NCBI GenBank assembly: GCA_037179515.1
Contig: JAXCGZ010021081.1
Location: forward strand, 20,139 to 84,138
Direction: 5' to 3'
DNA length: 64,000 nucleotides
DNA from: Halocaridina rubra
Lineage: Eukaryota; Arthropoda; Malacostraca; Decapoda; Atyidae
Shown here: piece by piece, positions 1 to 12,500 of the stretch
Layout of the letters: each line of letters begins with the position of its first letter
Numbering within the stretch: position 1 is the first letter of the stretch
The notes under the pieces: model-generated
Seen by the model: the letters and a program-made list of their open reading frames with translations, nothing else
Told to the model about the DNA's origin: nothing
Database searches by the model: none
Made by a program: the position numbers and the translations under genes

Positions 1-21
1 CGTGACGTAAAACCGAATCCA
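1..21 (+). repeat. SINE-1 tail cut by the window start
   Basis: cgtgacgtaaaaccgaatcc is the 3' end of SINE-1. Confidence 0.7.
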
Positions 22-94
22 TTTAGATTTGGCAGGGACTACGATAGCGCATTGCTTACTGACGGTAGTTGGGAAGCGACTGATGCTAATTCTA

Positions 95-182
95 TACCAC
101 TGCGAGGCGTTAGGAAGGGTAGCCGATCTGAATCCCTAGGTTCCAATATGTCTATGTCCATCCTCATATTTATAAAACGTTG
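95..182 (+). repeat. SINE-2 fragment
   Basis: Body ctgcgaggcgttaggaaggg to tail tataaaacg. Confidence 0.6.
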
Positions 183-261
183 CATTTTGCCAAATGTGCT
201 TTTGGCAGCTGCAAACAAAACGTTTGGGATTAAATGATCGATGTTTTAGTTTTTAACTTGG

Positions 262-374
262 GAAGCTTTAGAAAAATCCATTTTGAAGTGTCGTACCAGA
301 AGCTTTAGAAACATCCATTTTGAAGTGTCGTACCAGAAGCTTTAGAAAAATCCATTTTGAAGTGTCGTACCAGA
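262..374. repeat. 37-bp tandem repeat, three copies
   Basis: Units start gaagctttagaaa at 262, 299 and 336 and end tcgtacca; almost identical. Confidence 0.9.
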
Positions 375-761
375 GTGGGCTGTTTTTTTATATCCTGTTG
401 TTGCCGATTTGTTTTTCCAGAGTTTTTTTTTATTTTATTTTATCATAAAAACATTTAAGAGTATACAATCTATGTAGTATTGGGACATGGCATCATCCGC
501 ATGTTGAGATGCTACAACTGAAAGTCTTAGATTTAAATAGGACTGTCCAGGACAGTTCGATGTCAAGTCTTCCTTCAGTTACGGTTCTTTTTCTATGCCT
601 ACATCTACACCGAATATTCTTGGATATTCGTTACACGTCTCTTATAATCCTTTCACATCTGACAAGTCACTACACTCTTCATCTCTGTTTCCTTTTACTT
701 TGTTTTCTTAGTGCCCAGGCCCGATGAAGGCAGCATTATTTTTTTTGGGGGTCCGTCTTGG

Positions 762-892
<131 letters not shown>

Positions 893-965
893 GAATAATA
901 AAACTATCATGTATGAAAGTTGGGGTGTTCTAGAGTGAGTATGACTTAGTTATTTATGTGCATAA

Positions 966-1077
<112 letters not shown>

Positions 1078-1472
1078 ACCCCGATCATCTTCAATATTCT
1101 CTTATACCCTCTTTGGTTTACGTTATTCTCCGATCTCACTTTAGGATCATTTTTAATATTCGTAATATCAAAAGAGTAAAACTTAAAAATAGTGACGATT
1201 ATTCTCTAAGCCGTCTGCCGGCAAGGGTCTATAGGCGTTTAGGTCAACACATGGCGTCTACTACGACTATATTTTTCCTCCAGCCCTGCTCTCCTTGCCC
1301 AGAGAACTTTTCTAAGCCTGTTTGTTTAGCTTACTAATGTTTATATTCAAGTATGCAGTATTGGGTGTTTATATGTTTAGTGTTTTTTTTTAGGTTTGTT
1401 TATTTGTATGTTTATTTTTTTTTTAAATATATACGTATTTAGCTTACTATTTTTTTTTTTACCTACAGTGCA

Positions 1473-1640
1473 GGGCCGCGGTAGCCCAGTGGTAGAGAGC
1501 GCGAGTCAGGGAGTTACAAACTCGTGTTCGATTTCACAGCGAGGCGTAAGGAAGGTCATCCAAACCTTGACTAGCTCCAACTTGTCTGTGTCCACCCCCC
1601 TTCGAAAGGGGATCAAGAGGGACAGAAAACGCCAAGCGAG
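1473..1640 (+). mobile_element. SINE-2, full length
   Basis: Second tRNA-derived family: head gccgcggtagcccagtggtag (A box), B-box-like GTTCGATTTCA, body gcgaggcgtaaggaaggtcatcc, tail with ccttcgaaaggggatc and aaaacg. The family tail usually ends gacataaaacg. Confidence 0.8.
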
Positions 1641-1724
1641 GTGCTGAAATATTTGTTTTATGGAATCAGGATTTGAGTAATAGCAAGAGAGTTCTCTCAC
1701 CTCTTCGTTTTATTGCTATAAAAA

Positions 1725-1890
1725 CACGTTTTACATGTCACAATTAGTCCCCATTCGAATGGGGATATACTAAGACATGTTGGAGCTGGGGGATTAAGGC
1801 TGTGTGTTCTCCCTAAACCCCCGCGGTGGAAGCGAACTCGCGGTGGTCACTTCCCGACTCGCGTGCTCTACCACTGACCTGCCGCGGTTC
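1725..1890 (-). mobile_element. SINE-2, full length, inverted to its neighbour
   Basis: Begins acgttttacatgtcacaatt and ends with head gacctgccgcggttcc. It forms an inverted pair with 1473-1640, about 85 bp apart. Confidence 0.8.
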
Positions 1891-2044
1891 CCGTTTTATA
1901 GTCATAAATGAATGAATTACTCTACAGTAATATTATCAATTTATTTTAGCTGTTTTGCTGAAATTAGGCAGAAATGGCTGCGGTTTATGACTGAATCAGA
2001 AAAAAGAATGAAAAAAAATTGTTCCTTATAAGACTTTCTTAACT

Positions 2045-2135
2045 GGAGGCGTTAGGAAGAGCATCTACCCTTAATCCCCCAACTCCAACGTGTTTTTTGT
2101 CTACCCGTATTCGAATGGGGACTCAATATGCAATA
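2045..2135 (+). repeat. SINE-2 fragment
   Basis: ggaggcgttaggaagagcat through attcgaatggggactc; head missing. Confidence 0.65.
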
Positions 2136-2165
2136 ACTAAGCATTATTGCAATGTTGTATATATT

Positions 2166-2289
2166 TGGTTTCGGTTTTACGTCACGAACTCCCTTTTCAA
2201 CTAAGGGCTAGGACGGTTGCCTTCTTGCGAAGGACTTGTTTTGGCAGCTGTAATCGTTACCCTGAGTGTATGCCCTTTCTAACCTCAGT
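2166..2289 (-). mobile_element. 5'-truncated SINE-1 with 14-bp target duplication
   Basis: Tail and body without the tRNA-like head. Flanked by atgttgtatatatt at 2152-2165 and 2290-2303. Confidence 0.85.
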
Positions 2290-2466
2290 ATGTTGTATAT
2301 ATTATGATGTCTTATTTTGTGTTTGTGAAGAGTGTGTTTCTTTTTCGGATTTTGTGATTTGCACGACTTTGAATTTCCTTTACTTGCTTAGAGAACAAAT
2401 TGCAGTTTTGTGAAATATATTTTGATGATTATTTCATCATATTTACTGTGCATCTCTTTTTATCTT

Positions 2467-2470
<4 letters not shown>

Positions 2471-2563
<93 letters not shown>

Positions 2564-2564
2564 T
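2471..2564. repeat. (AT)n microsatellite
   Basis: AT tract with one interruption and a short AC end. Confidence 0.95.
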
Positions 2565-2906
2565 AGCACATGTCCTTGAAATTTACCAAAAACACTTTGA
2601 TAATAATACGTTACGACTTTTAGCTTATTAGTTATTTTTTAAATATAATCTGATGTATACTATGGTAAATCACAACATTCTTAAAATGACGAAAATTTCT
2701 TCCACGGTATATGCACAGACGTAAGAATTTGTGATTATGTACAATATGTGCATGGAAATTTCATTGGGAATCGTAATTTAATTTCAGTAATGAATCCAGA
2801 TTCAAACAGATATCATTTCAGTGTATTTTTTGACCCCGTTCCTGAATTCCACTCCGAGTTCCCCACTTTTGTTGCATTGATTTGTCAATAGAGTATGATT
2901 TAAAAC

Positions 2907-2960
2907 CTTGGCTTAGTAATTATAAGTCCCAGGTTCAAGTCCCGGTCGGGGTAAAATTGA
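2907..2960 (+). repeat. SINE-3 head fragment
   Basis: ccttggcttagtaattataa and ggttcaagtcccggtcgggg, matching 3178-3230. Confidence 0.6.
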
Positions 2961-3158
2961 TTCATGTTTTCACATATGGTAATGTGCGTATTTGGTTATT
3001 GTTGGTCCCGAACGAGATTGGGAGTTGAATTAAATGCGAAAACGAAACCACGAATGAGGTTGGGGAAACTGTAATATGAACATAGTGGCATTCAGATAGA
3101 ATGCGTTCATTCCTAACATAGCGGATATAAGCTGTAAGGTTTGTTTCCCTTTAACCTT

Positions 3159-3235
3159 CTGTGGTGTAGCTGGTTGCGCCTTGGCTTAGTAATTATAACT
3201 CCCAGGTTCAAGTCCCGGTCGGGGTAAAAATGATT
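3159..3235 (+). repeat. SINE-3 tRNA-like head
   Basis: tctgtggtgtagctggttgc (A-box-like) and ggttcaagtcccggtcgggg (B box). A second partial copy is at 2907-2955. The later of the two runs straight into an AT microsatellite. Confidence 0.6.
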
Positions 3236-3237
3236 CA

Positions 3238-3238
3238 T

Positions 3239-3335
<97 letters not shown>
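3238..3335. repeat. (AT)n microsatellite upstream of coding exon 1
   Basis: Begins at the end of the SINE-3 fragment, about 115 bp before the first coding exon. Confidence 0.95.
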
Positions 3336-3337
<2 letters not shown>

Positions 3338-3451
3338 CAGAATATCTTTCAATCTCCCTTAAATTTAGTCAATACATGCATGATTTTCGTCTCTACCGTA
3401 AATTGCATAACTTTACGAATATATATTTAATTTTTGTTTTTATCTTCCAGG

Positions 3452-3560
3452 ATGGGTGAACACAGCGGTGCTCGCATTGCCTTAGTGGTGATTAATTTTT
3501 TGGTGTTCGGCGCCATGGTCACACTCAACGAGCTTTCGGCATTTCCACAAGTGGCAAACA
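3452..3560 (+). CDS. Membrane-protein gene, coding exon 1
   Basis: Starts MGEHSGARIALVV and carries the first membrane segment. The exon itself begins at 3451, right after a pyrimidine-rich acceptor, and ends at the donor gtaagtg. Phase 1. It lies between an AT microsatellite and a SINE-rich intron. Confidence 0.82.
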
Positions 3561-6500
3561 GTAAGTGAAGTGATCGATTTTACGTTACAGATTCCCTTGT
3601 TCTACTTAAGTCTAGAATGGTGCCCTCATGCGAAGAACTTTGATTTTGGCAGGTGTGATCGTTACATTGAGTGAACGATCACAGTTCCATTGTATGTTAC
3701 TAGCATATGTGATCGATTTTACGTCACAGACTCCTGTCGTATTTAGTAGTCGTGCCTGCGGTGTACCATTGACATATTTAGTAGTCGTACTCCACTGTCG
3801 TGTTAGAGTTGTACTTTCGCTGACACCACTGCCATGTAGATATTATATTCTATTCTGCTACACTTCAGGCCAGGGCTCAGTCGTACAAGGTGATCATAGA
3901 TATGCGAAGATACTTAACACTTTAGTTATTTAGAAGCTACAGTGTTCCTCTATGCCTCAATGCCCCCGTCCCCTTAACGTAGTGTTATCTGTTCCTGTTT
4001 TACGTCACGGACTCCCTTTTCTACCAAGGGCTAGGGCGGTCGCTTTCTTGCGAAGGACTTGTTTTGGCAGATGTAATCGTTACCCTGAGTGCATGCCCTT
4101 GCTAACCTCAGACCGTGACGGGGCGCTAACCCTCGACCTGACGCCTCAGAGTCGCGGACGCTACCGATTGAGCCACGGCGACTAACGTAGTGTTATCTGT
4201 ATGGGCGCCAAATATACTCTACCTCTCCTCGCATGCTGTTTGACTCTTTTTAATAACTCTGGTCATTAACACATACAAAGAGGTGGCGGGCATTGACATT
4301 TGATCATGTCTCCACCAATAGGCTTTCAGAGAAGGGGGAACACCCCATAACCTATGGTGTGAGGGCACCTTTACAATGCAGGCTTCCCTACCAAGTTTTG
4401 GGCTTGGTTTTTATAACAGAGAAAGCCACGTGAGAATTTCTAGCCTGCACATGGGGGTGTCCATGGGCGTGAGCTGTGCATCACTCCCTTTCTTTACTAA
4501 GGTCCAGGACGGTACCTTCTTGAAAAGGACTTTGGTTGTGGCAGGTGTGACCGTTACACTGAGTGAATGATCACAGCTCCATTATATGTTACTTGTATAT
4601 GTGATTGGATTCACGTCACAGACTCCCTTTTTTACTAAGGGCTAGGACGGTGCCTTCTAGGGAAGGACATTGGTTTTAACAAGTGTGATCGTTACCCTGA
4701 GTGAATACCCTTTGTAACCTTAGACCGTGGCAGGCCGTGAACCCTCGACCTGATGAATCAAAGTCGCGAGCATTACCACTCGGCCACGGTGGTCACCTAT
4801 ACGTTATTTATATATTGGATTTACCTAATTGTATGCACCTCATTGTGCTTACGGGAAAGTGCGCTATGCTCGTAACTCCCTTTCTTCTGATCAGTTCCAT
4901 TTTAATATTCATTAATACTTATAATGTTTGTCCTTAAAACTGTGGATTCAGATAGCATTAACTTCTTCCTCGCTTAGCGAATTCCAATCATCAACTGTTC
5001 TTACACACAAAAGTACCTCCTTACGTCCTGCAAAGAAGTTTTCATACGAAGCTTCAAACTATGACCCTGAGTTCTAGATCCAACCTAGTTGTTAATGAGG
5101 ACTAACATATATCCATTATAGATTGATATGTACGTTTTCTTATATTTATATGTTTTCATGCGTCGCTCTGTCTCCATTCTGCGGTTGTTGTTTTTTTAAT
5201 CTTACTTTGTACATGTATTTCAGGCATCTGTCCTAGACATTAATTTAAGACTGATTTTTTTTCTGTATACATTTATTTATGTTTTAATTTATGCTAAAAT
5301 TCTAATAAATGTCAATAAAAGACAATTAAATATACTGAGGTTAGTAAGGGCATACACTCAGGGTAACGATTACATCTACCAAAACAAGTCCTTCGTAAGA
5401 AGGCAACCGTCCTAGCCCTTAATTGAAAAGGGAGTTCGTGACGTAAAACAGAATCCAAATATGTGAAAATTAAATGAAAACGATGCCGCCATAAACTGCA
5501 TCTGGTAGGCATCATGTCTGGTAGGCACAATGTTTATAGGCATAATATCCGGTTGGCAAACTGCCCATAGACAAACTCTCTGGGTACTTCTATCATCCAT
5601 TTTATTTCTTTTCTTCATTATTTTTTTTTAATAGCTCGGCCACCCCCTTACAAAGGAGATTGAGCTAGTGTATATAAATATCTTCACTCCGGAGTAAGTT
5701 ATCCAGTGTGTGTTTCAAGTCATTCGAAGTGACTTCCATTCAGTTTTAATTTCATTCAGTGGATTCGGTTTTACGTCACGAACTCCCTTTTCTACTTAGC
5801 ACTAGGACGGTTGCCTTCTTGCGAAGGACTTGTTTTGGCAGATGTAATCGTTACCCTGAGTGTATGCCCTTACTAACCTAAGTCCGTGACGAGGCGCGAA
5901 CCCTCGACCTGCCGCCTCAGAGTCGCGGACGCTACCATTTTGCCACGGAGACTACTTATTCAGTCATATTGTGAACTCTATATATAAAAGATTAATGAGA
6001 GATGAGTGCATAATTTTTTTCTGAAAATTAATGTAGAGGCATTAGTCATGATGATATATAATACAGTATATTGGAATTAATGAGGGACACTTCTCGTGAT
6101 TTACATATCTGGGCGTTCCGGCACTCAAAAACAACAATATTTATGAATGTTACACATCTTACTTTTTTTTTATTACATCACATCCTGGAAAATAAACAAG
6201 ATTGGTAGGACTATTTTTATCATACCAACAAAAAAAAATTCACTTTTGGCATCTAACTTCTCTTTATCTTGTACATAAGCATAATATGTACTACCAAAAC
6301 TTTACATACTGCAAACATTTGGTCTTCGACCAATAAACAATTCATATGGAGTTTTCTTAAGCCTAGCATTGAAATATCTGTTCCGTATATAAACAGTAGA
6401 CATTGCAGCTTATATCCACAAATACTTAGGTAATTTGGATTCAAGCAGCATACATCTGGCCATTTCAAAAATTGACCGCCAAGCTCCCTCAATTGTTCCT

Positions 6501-9500
6501 TTCTGATGAGGCGAATGAGTAGCAGATTTTTCATGCTTAATAGAATGCTTAATAAGAAGTGATTCAAATACACTAGAAGTAAATTCTGTTCCGTTATCGC
6601 TTCTGATACATATAACAGAACCATATGGTGAACAATCTGGCCAAAAAAATTTTGTAGCTTTTACAGTATCACTCTTTTGCCTAATAAAATACACTATAAT
6701 AATGCCAGAATAATCATCAGTAAATCCTAGGACATATGTAAAGCCTTCTTTAGCAACTGGTTCAATAGGACCAGCCAAATCACAGTGAACAAGCTCTGAG
6801 ATTGATTTTGCTTTCTTGTCCGCTTCTCTTTTCCTAAACTGGGACATTTTACCTTCTATACAGATGCCACAATCAAACTTAGATTTCTTAGTAATGTTCA
6901 TTCCATCATCTGCATTTTCAAGATTAAGAATATCTTTCACATTACAGTGACCTAATATTTGGTGCCATTCCTGTAGTGAATGAGATACATTCTTTGGAGA
7001 GCCAATACTATTCAAAAAATACAAATTATCATGTTTCTCTATATCAAACTCAGAACCATCATTAATTAATTTGGCACAATTCTTACTAAATTCAACTGAA
7101 GCACCTTTCTCAGTAGCAGTTTGAACCGAAAAAAATGTTTGCTTAAAAGATGGGACATACAGCGCAATTTTAAGAACACTATTTCTTTTATTTCCATTAG
7201 AACCAACCAATTGCTATTTAAAGCAATTTATTTACTGCCATCAGCTAACTCAATGACATGATTCTTATGGTCAAACTTTTCATCAAAAGAAATGAATCTT
7301 GATATATCATTTACAATTTGAGTGGTTGCACCTCAGTCAACTAACATACCATTGACTTTATGAATAGTGTCAACATTATATTTCTTTACACTAGCTTTGA
7401 ATGCAAAGTAATGATTAGAATCACCTGAAGTATTATTCTTAGGAAAACCAACTGACTTCACTTTATCATTTCTTTTCTATACCACTTTGCACTCTCCACT
7501 TTGCATCATGAGAGTAACTCTTACAAGCTTCACACCACCTCTTCACTTTAGAATAACAATTAGCTACTTTGTGTCCTGGATTTCCATATTTAAAACACAC
7601 CAGGCTACTTTTATGCCTACTTGATTTACTACCCTGATTATCCAAAGGCTTACTACTATTAAATGTTCTTGATTTAGAATCAATATTCATGGCTACATCA
7701 TCTTTTTCTGCATTAGACCTACAAGCCTTTTCTGTTTCTTCATAGCTTCTTAGAGCTACCTTAAATTCCCTAAAATCCAATTACTTTTCCTTCTGAGTTA
7801 TAACTGTGGTAAAAGGCATAAATTCAGGAGGAAGGCCTTTCAAAATCATGGCAATCAGTAAACTATCACTAATTACTTCACCTGAAGTTTTCAGGGATAC
7901 AGCTCCCGTTTCAGCCCTAATCATATAATCTGTAAACCTTCATCAGCACATTTCATCAAGGAGGTAAGTTCAGTATACAAAGAAATTATTCTTGGCTTCC
8001 CCTTGGATAAATAATGCTCCCACAAAATCCTTAGTGCCTTTTTGCCATCATCCTTAGCATATACGAATAACGAGGGAAAGACTTCTATCATCTAATCTTT
8101 GGACAAACTCTGCAAAACATTCCGCATTTTTATTGTCGTCGACATAATCATTGTTAGTGGCAGAGATCACGCTATACACTTTTGAAGTCTAAGATGGCTT
8201 AAAAACTTAATTTCCCATGATTCATAATTACTTTGGTCACCATCGAAATCTAGACAATATCTGGGTAATCTGAACATACTGGTCCCATAACCTGTAGAGG
8301 AATTAGTCATGATGGTGGATAATATATATGGAAATTAATGAAAGACACTCCTCTTGATTTACATATCTGGGCGGGCAGGCACTCAATAACAACAACCCAT
8401 CGTTTATATTAAGAAACATATACGAACACGTAAAATATGGTGATTTTTCAGGTATAACTGACTCTAACAATTACTCTTTAAATATTTGCAGGTATCTTTG
8501 CTAGAATCAACAACACCGTGACAGATTATGGCTTGGGAGTCTCTCCACAAGGTAATTACTAAATAATGCATTATTATTATTATTGTTATTATAATTATTA
8601 TTATTGTTGTGTAGGCAGGGCGAGAAGTGGGAGGTGGGTAGCTTTTTCATGATGTGAATAAAGTCTTAGTTTTGGGAGAGAGGGTAGAAAGTCGAGGGGT
8701 ATGATGGCAGTAAACACTTTGTTGAGTGATTATATAAAGTCAAGCTATTGTGTAGGATTAGAAAAATTAGTGATTTGACTGTGGTTATTGCGTTGCGGCT
8801 GACCAGAGGCTCTTTTTCAGTGTATCAGTAGTTAGGCGATGATGACAAGAAAGATGCAGAAGCAGTAAAAGAGGCCTTGAAATCTGCATTTGGATTAGAT
8901 TCAATTACAGCTCATGAAAAGTTCACTAAGCACCAAGTCAAGGAAGGAAAGAGTGTAGATATGTATTTAGCCGACTTGAAACATTTGAGCTCGCTGTTTG
9001 ACTGCAGTAATGAGAGGCTATTGTCGTGCGCTTTTATTAACGGATTACCTGATCATGTGGAACAGGCACTTCTGGCAGGCGTGCTTATTGAGAGTATGAG
9101 CTTGAGTCAGATTGTAGAAAGGGCAAGATTACTTCTGACTGAGGACTCTATTACTAACACTGTATATATTGGTAAAGGTCGAGACCATGATAAAGAGAAA
9201 GTATCATGACGTGCTGATTTTCAGCGTAAGGTAAAACTGCGACTGTGTTTTAATTGTGGAAAACTAAACTTTGTGCGTGATTGCCCGTTGACTTCACATG
9301 CGGAGTCAGAAAGCGGATCTACTACATATTTTTAATCTCCTGTGTGTTATAGATGCAATGAACCTTGTAACATAGAAAAAGACTGTGATTTAAACTCCAA
9401 CAAGGAAAAGTCATTAGCACCAGCTTATTCCTCCAAGAATTGAAAATGGTGCTGACTGAGATAACTGTAAACAGAATTGGGGTAAGCATGCTTGTGGACA

Positions 9501-12500
9501 GTGGATGCACTAGATGTATAGTTGAGGAGAGGAGGTGTCGAGATTGGAGTAGGTGAGATGTTGGCCTAATTGGGATTAGTGGAGATGGGTTTGTCAACAT
9601 AGGTCATGGAGGCAATGAGGCAAGAGTGAAGGCGATAGTCATTGATTGTTGTCCGCTGAATTTTGAATTCATCCTGGGGATGAATGGTATTGAGTTACTG
9701 GGGGGAGTAACTATAGAAACGACCCAGAAGAAAACAGTAGGAAATAGAACTGAGTCTTTGGCGGGTATGTCTGTGTGTAGGGAAGAATAGCCAGTCGTAG
9801 TGGTAGACAAGAAGGACTTCAAACCTAATCTTAAGAACACATCGGCGGAGTATGAAGTCCCACGACATGTTCGAGAGGAGTATGAGCAGAAATTGGCACA
9901 GTGGATTAAGGATGGATAGCTTGTGCTGCACGATGAGCAAAAATATGGCCCCCCACATGACTTGATGCCTCTCATGGCAGTGAACCAGAAGAACAAGAAA
10001 AAAGTGCGGCCGATCCTCAATTACAGGGAGCTGAATTCTTATGTGGATGCTTTTACTGGTAAGTCGGATGTGTGTTGGGACAAAATGCAGGCTTGGCGCA
10101 GGATGGTGAGCAATACAACCATTGTTGGTTTGAGGAAGGCGCATTTGCAGATTCATGTGGATGAAAGTCTGTGGGTGTATCAGACAGTGATGTTTAAAGA
10201 AACGAAGTACTGCTTAATGCGGCTTGCATTTAGGTTGAACACTGCACCACTAATAAGGTCAGGATTTTGACAGCAGTGTTTGATCAGGAATCTGAGATCA
10301 AGCGACACATCAGCTTATTTGGACGACATTTATTTGGATGAAAATGGTGTGGCATGCAGTCAAGTCATTAAGCATCTGCAAAAGTGGGGTTTAGCGTGTA
10401 AGAGCCCTGAGAAGGTATCAGCCGGGGCTCGTGTTCTAGGCATGAGGGTGCAGGGTGATCCAGAAGGAAAGGGCCAGCTCAACTGGTGCAGAGGCAATAA
10501 ATTAGAGGGAATACTAAATGTACTGACCAGGAGAGTGATATTTTCAATTTGTGGTCAGTTGACTGGACATTTGTTGGTTGAGAGTGGCTGCCTTTTACCT
10601 CAAAAGAGTAGCGAATACTCATAGTGTAGTATGGGAAGACGAGATCAGAGAGAAGTATGTTCGTGTCATGTTGGAGGAGATCTATTGCAGATTAGATAAA
10701 AACGATCCGGCTCATGGAAGGTGGAATGTGGAGGCTGCCGAGGCAGATCTGTGGGCTGGTGCAAGCTCATTATCTATTAGCATGGTTTTGCAGGTGACTA
10801 GAATGACTGTAAAGGATGGATCATGGTAGAGGGAGTCAGATAGCATGCACATAAAACATGGCAGAATTAGAGGCTGTTATTCGAGGGTTTAACGTGGCTC
10901 TGTCATGGAATATGAAGAAGATACAGTTAAAGACTGATTCTTGTACTGTCTATCGCTGGTTAACTGACGTGCTTACTGGCAAAGCAAGGCTGAAGACAAA
11001 AGCAGCAAGTGGAAGTCATAACCCAGTTGAAGGAGGAGTATAACATAGAGTTGAGCCTCGAGCTACTACCTAGCAAATGCAATCTTGTGGATGCTTGAGC
11101 GCGAATACCCAACTGTTGGTAGAGTCGTCAGCGCAATGATGTGTGCGTTGTGGCAAACTGTCCTTACCCAGACAAGATAAAAGACATTCATCAGAATATG
11201 GGTCATTCTGGCATGGAATGAACAATTTACTTTGCTAGGAGGCTGCATCCACATGTTACTTGCAAGCAAATTCAGGAAGTTGTTAGGAATTGTGAGGAGT
11301 GTAGCAGTATAGATCTTGCCTCTCAAAAGTGGACACACAGTAGTCTGAGTGTGCCGGATGTGTGGAGACGGTTGGGAATGAATGTATTACACTACGATGG
11401 AAACACTACCTTACTCTCATTGATTGTGGCCCAAGTCGCTTCACATTGTGGCACAAGCTGCATTATGAGGATTGTGAGACAGTGATGCATGGGTATTTTG
11501 TGAACATGGGCCCTCTCGGGAGATCTTGACTGACAATGCAGCAATTTTCAGGAGTCAAAGGTTTAAGGATTTTGTCGGTAAGTGGGGGTGTAGTCTGTGG
11601 TTTCGATGTGCATATGTTCCAGAAGGTAATTCCATAGTCAAGAGGGTTCATCGTTCGATCAAGAGGATAGCTGCCAGAACTCACTGTGATATCAGAGAAG
11701 TTGTATATTTGTACAACGTAACTCCATTGGATGATGAGAGTGAGGACACTGCACCCATTAATGTGCTTCACAAGTATTCGACAGGAATCAAGGGAGTAGA
11801 TGAAGTCAAAGAGCAGGATGCAGGTGGCGATCGTCAGTACAAGGTAGGGGAGGAAATGTGGATTAAGGGCCCCCAAAACAGGTGCTTCAAGAAGTTTGAG
11901 TGTGGAAGAGTAACAAAACTGATCTCTCACCAAGCGACAGAAGTGGATAGCATACTCCAACATGTGAAGGATCTCAGGCGTTGCACTGTGAGCACAGAGG
12001 AGAGGTCAGAGAGACTGGGAAGCAAAGGTGAGGATGAGACCAAGGTTGAGGAGCCTCTGTTGATAGGATTCAGCGAGAGTGGCACTGACTTTTCAATGAG
12101 TGAACACCACACAGGAGATGAACTGGAGGGGTAGGCTGTGGCCCCTCGGAGAAGTGGAAGGATGAGGCGTCCTCCTATTTGGCTTTGTTGTTGAATTCAA
12201 ATTCAGGGGGGAGTGTGTAGGCAGGGCGAGAAGTGGGAGGTGGGCTGCTTTTTCGTGATGTGAATAAAGTTGATGTTTTGGGAGAGAGGGTAGAAAGTCG
12301 AGGGGTTAACATCGTGATCATCATTGTTTTGGTTGTTATAGTTGTGTTGAGGTTTAGAGGAGCCCACACCGGTGATAGGATAAGTCGTCCTGATTTTGTT
12401 TCCTATTTATTTTAGTATATCAGTACATAGGTTTATTTGCTTGTTTATGATTAGGAATTGGTTGTGGCTTTGTGTTTCCTTTGTTAGGGGAGAAGTTGGG

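Larger units (their letters stand above)
6032..8394 (-). mobile_element. Ty1/copia retrotransposon with short LTRs, RT/RNase H deleted
   Basis: Minus-strand copia element in intron 1. Two short near-identical LTRs (6032-6136 and 8293-8394) bound a gag-protease-integrase internal region. Reverse transcriptase and RNase H are missing: the coding sequence runs through integrase into the downstream stretch ending near 6175 (SEFFFVGYDKNSPTYLVYFP type) and then almost directly into the 3' LTR. No target duplication is visible (attaa on the left against accca on the right). Gag carries stops and frameshifts. Confidence 0.8.

Noticed and set aside
3159..3235. tRNA gene candidate
   Set aside because: tRNA-like boxes but no convincing cloverleaf; a second partial copy nearby points to a SINE.
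6253..6624. 123-codon minus-strand frame
   Set aside because: Overlaps the copia integrase in another frame; the real coding signal is in the integrase frame and its shifted continuation.
9604..10156. Two minus-strand frames of 138 and 153 codons
   Set aside because: Antisense shadows of the gypsy protease-RT region.
11463..11963. 166-codon minus-strand frame
   Set aside because: Antisense shadow of the gypsy integrase.
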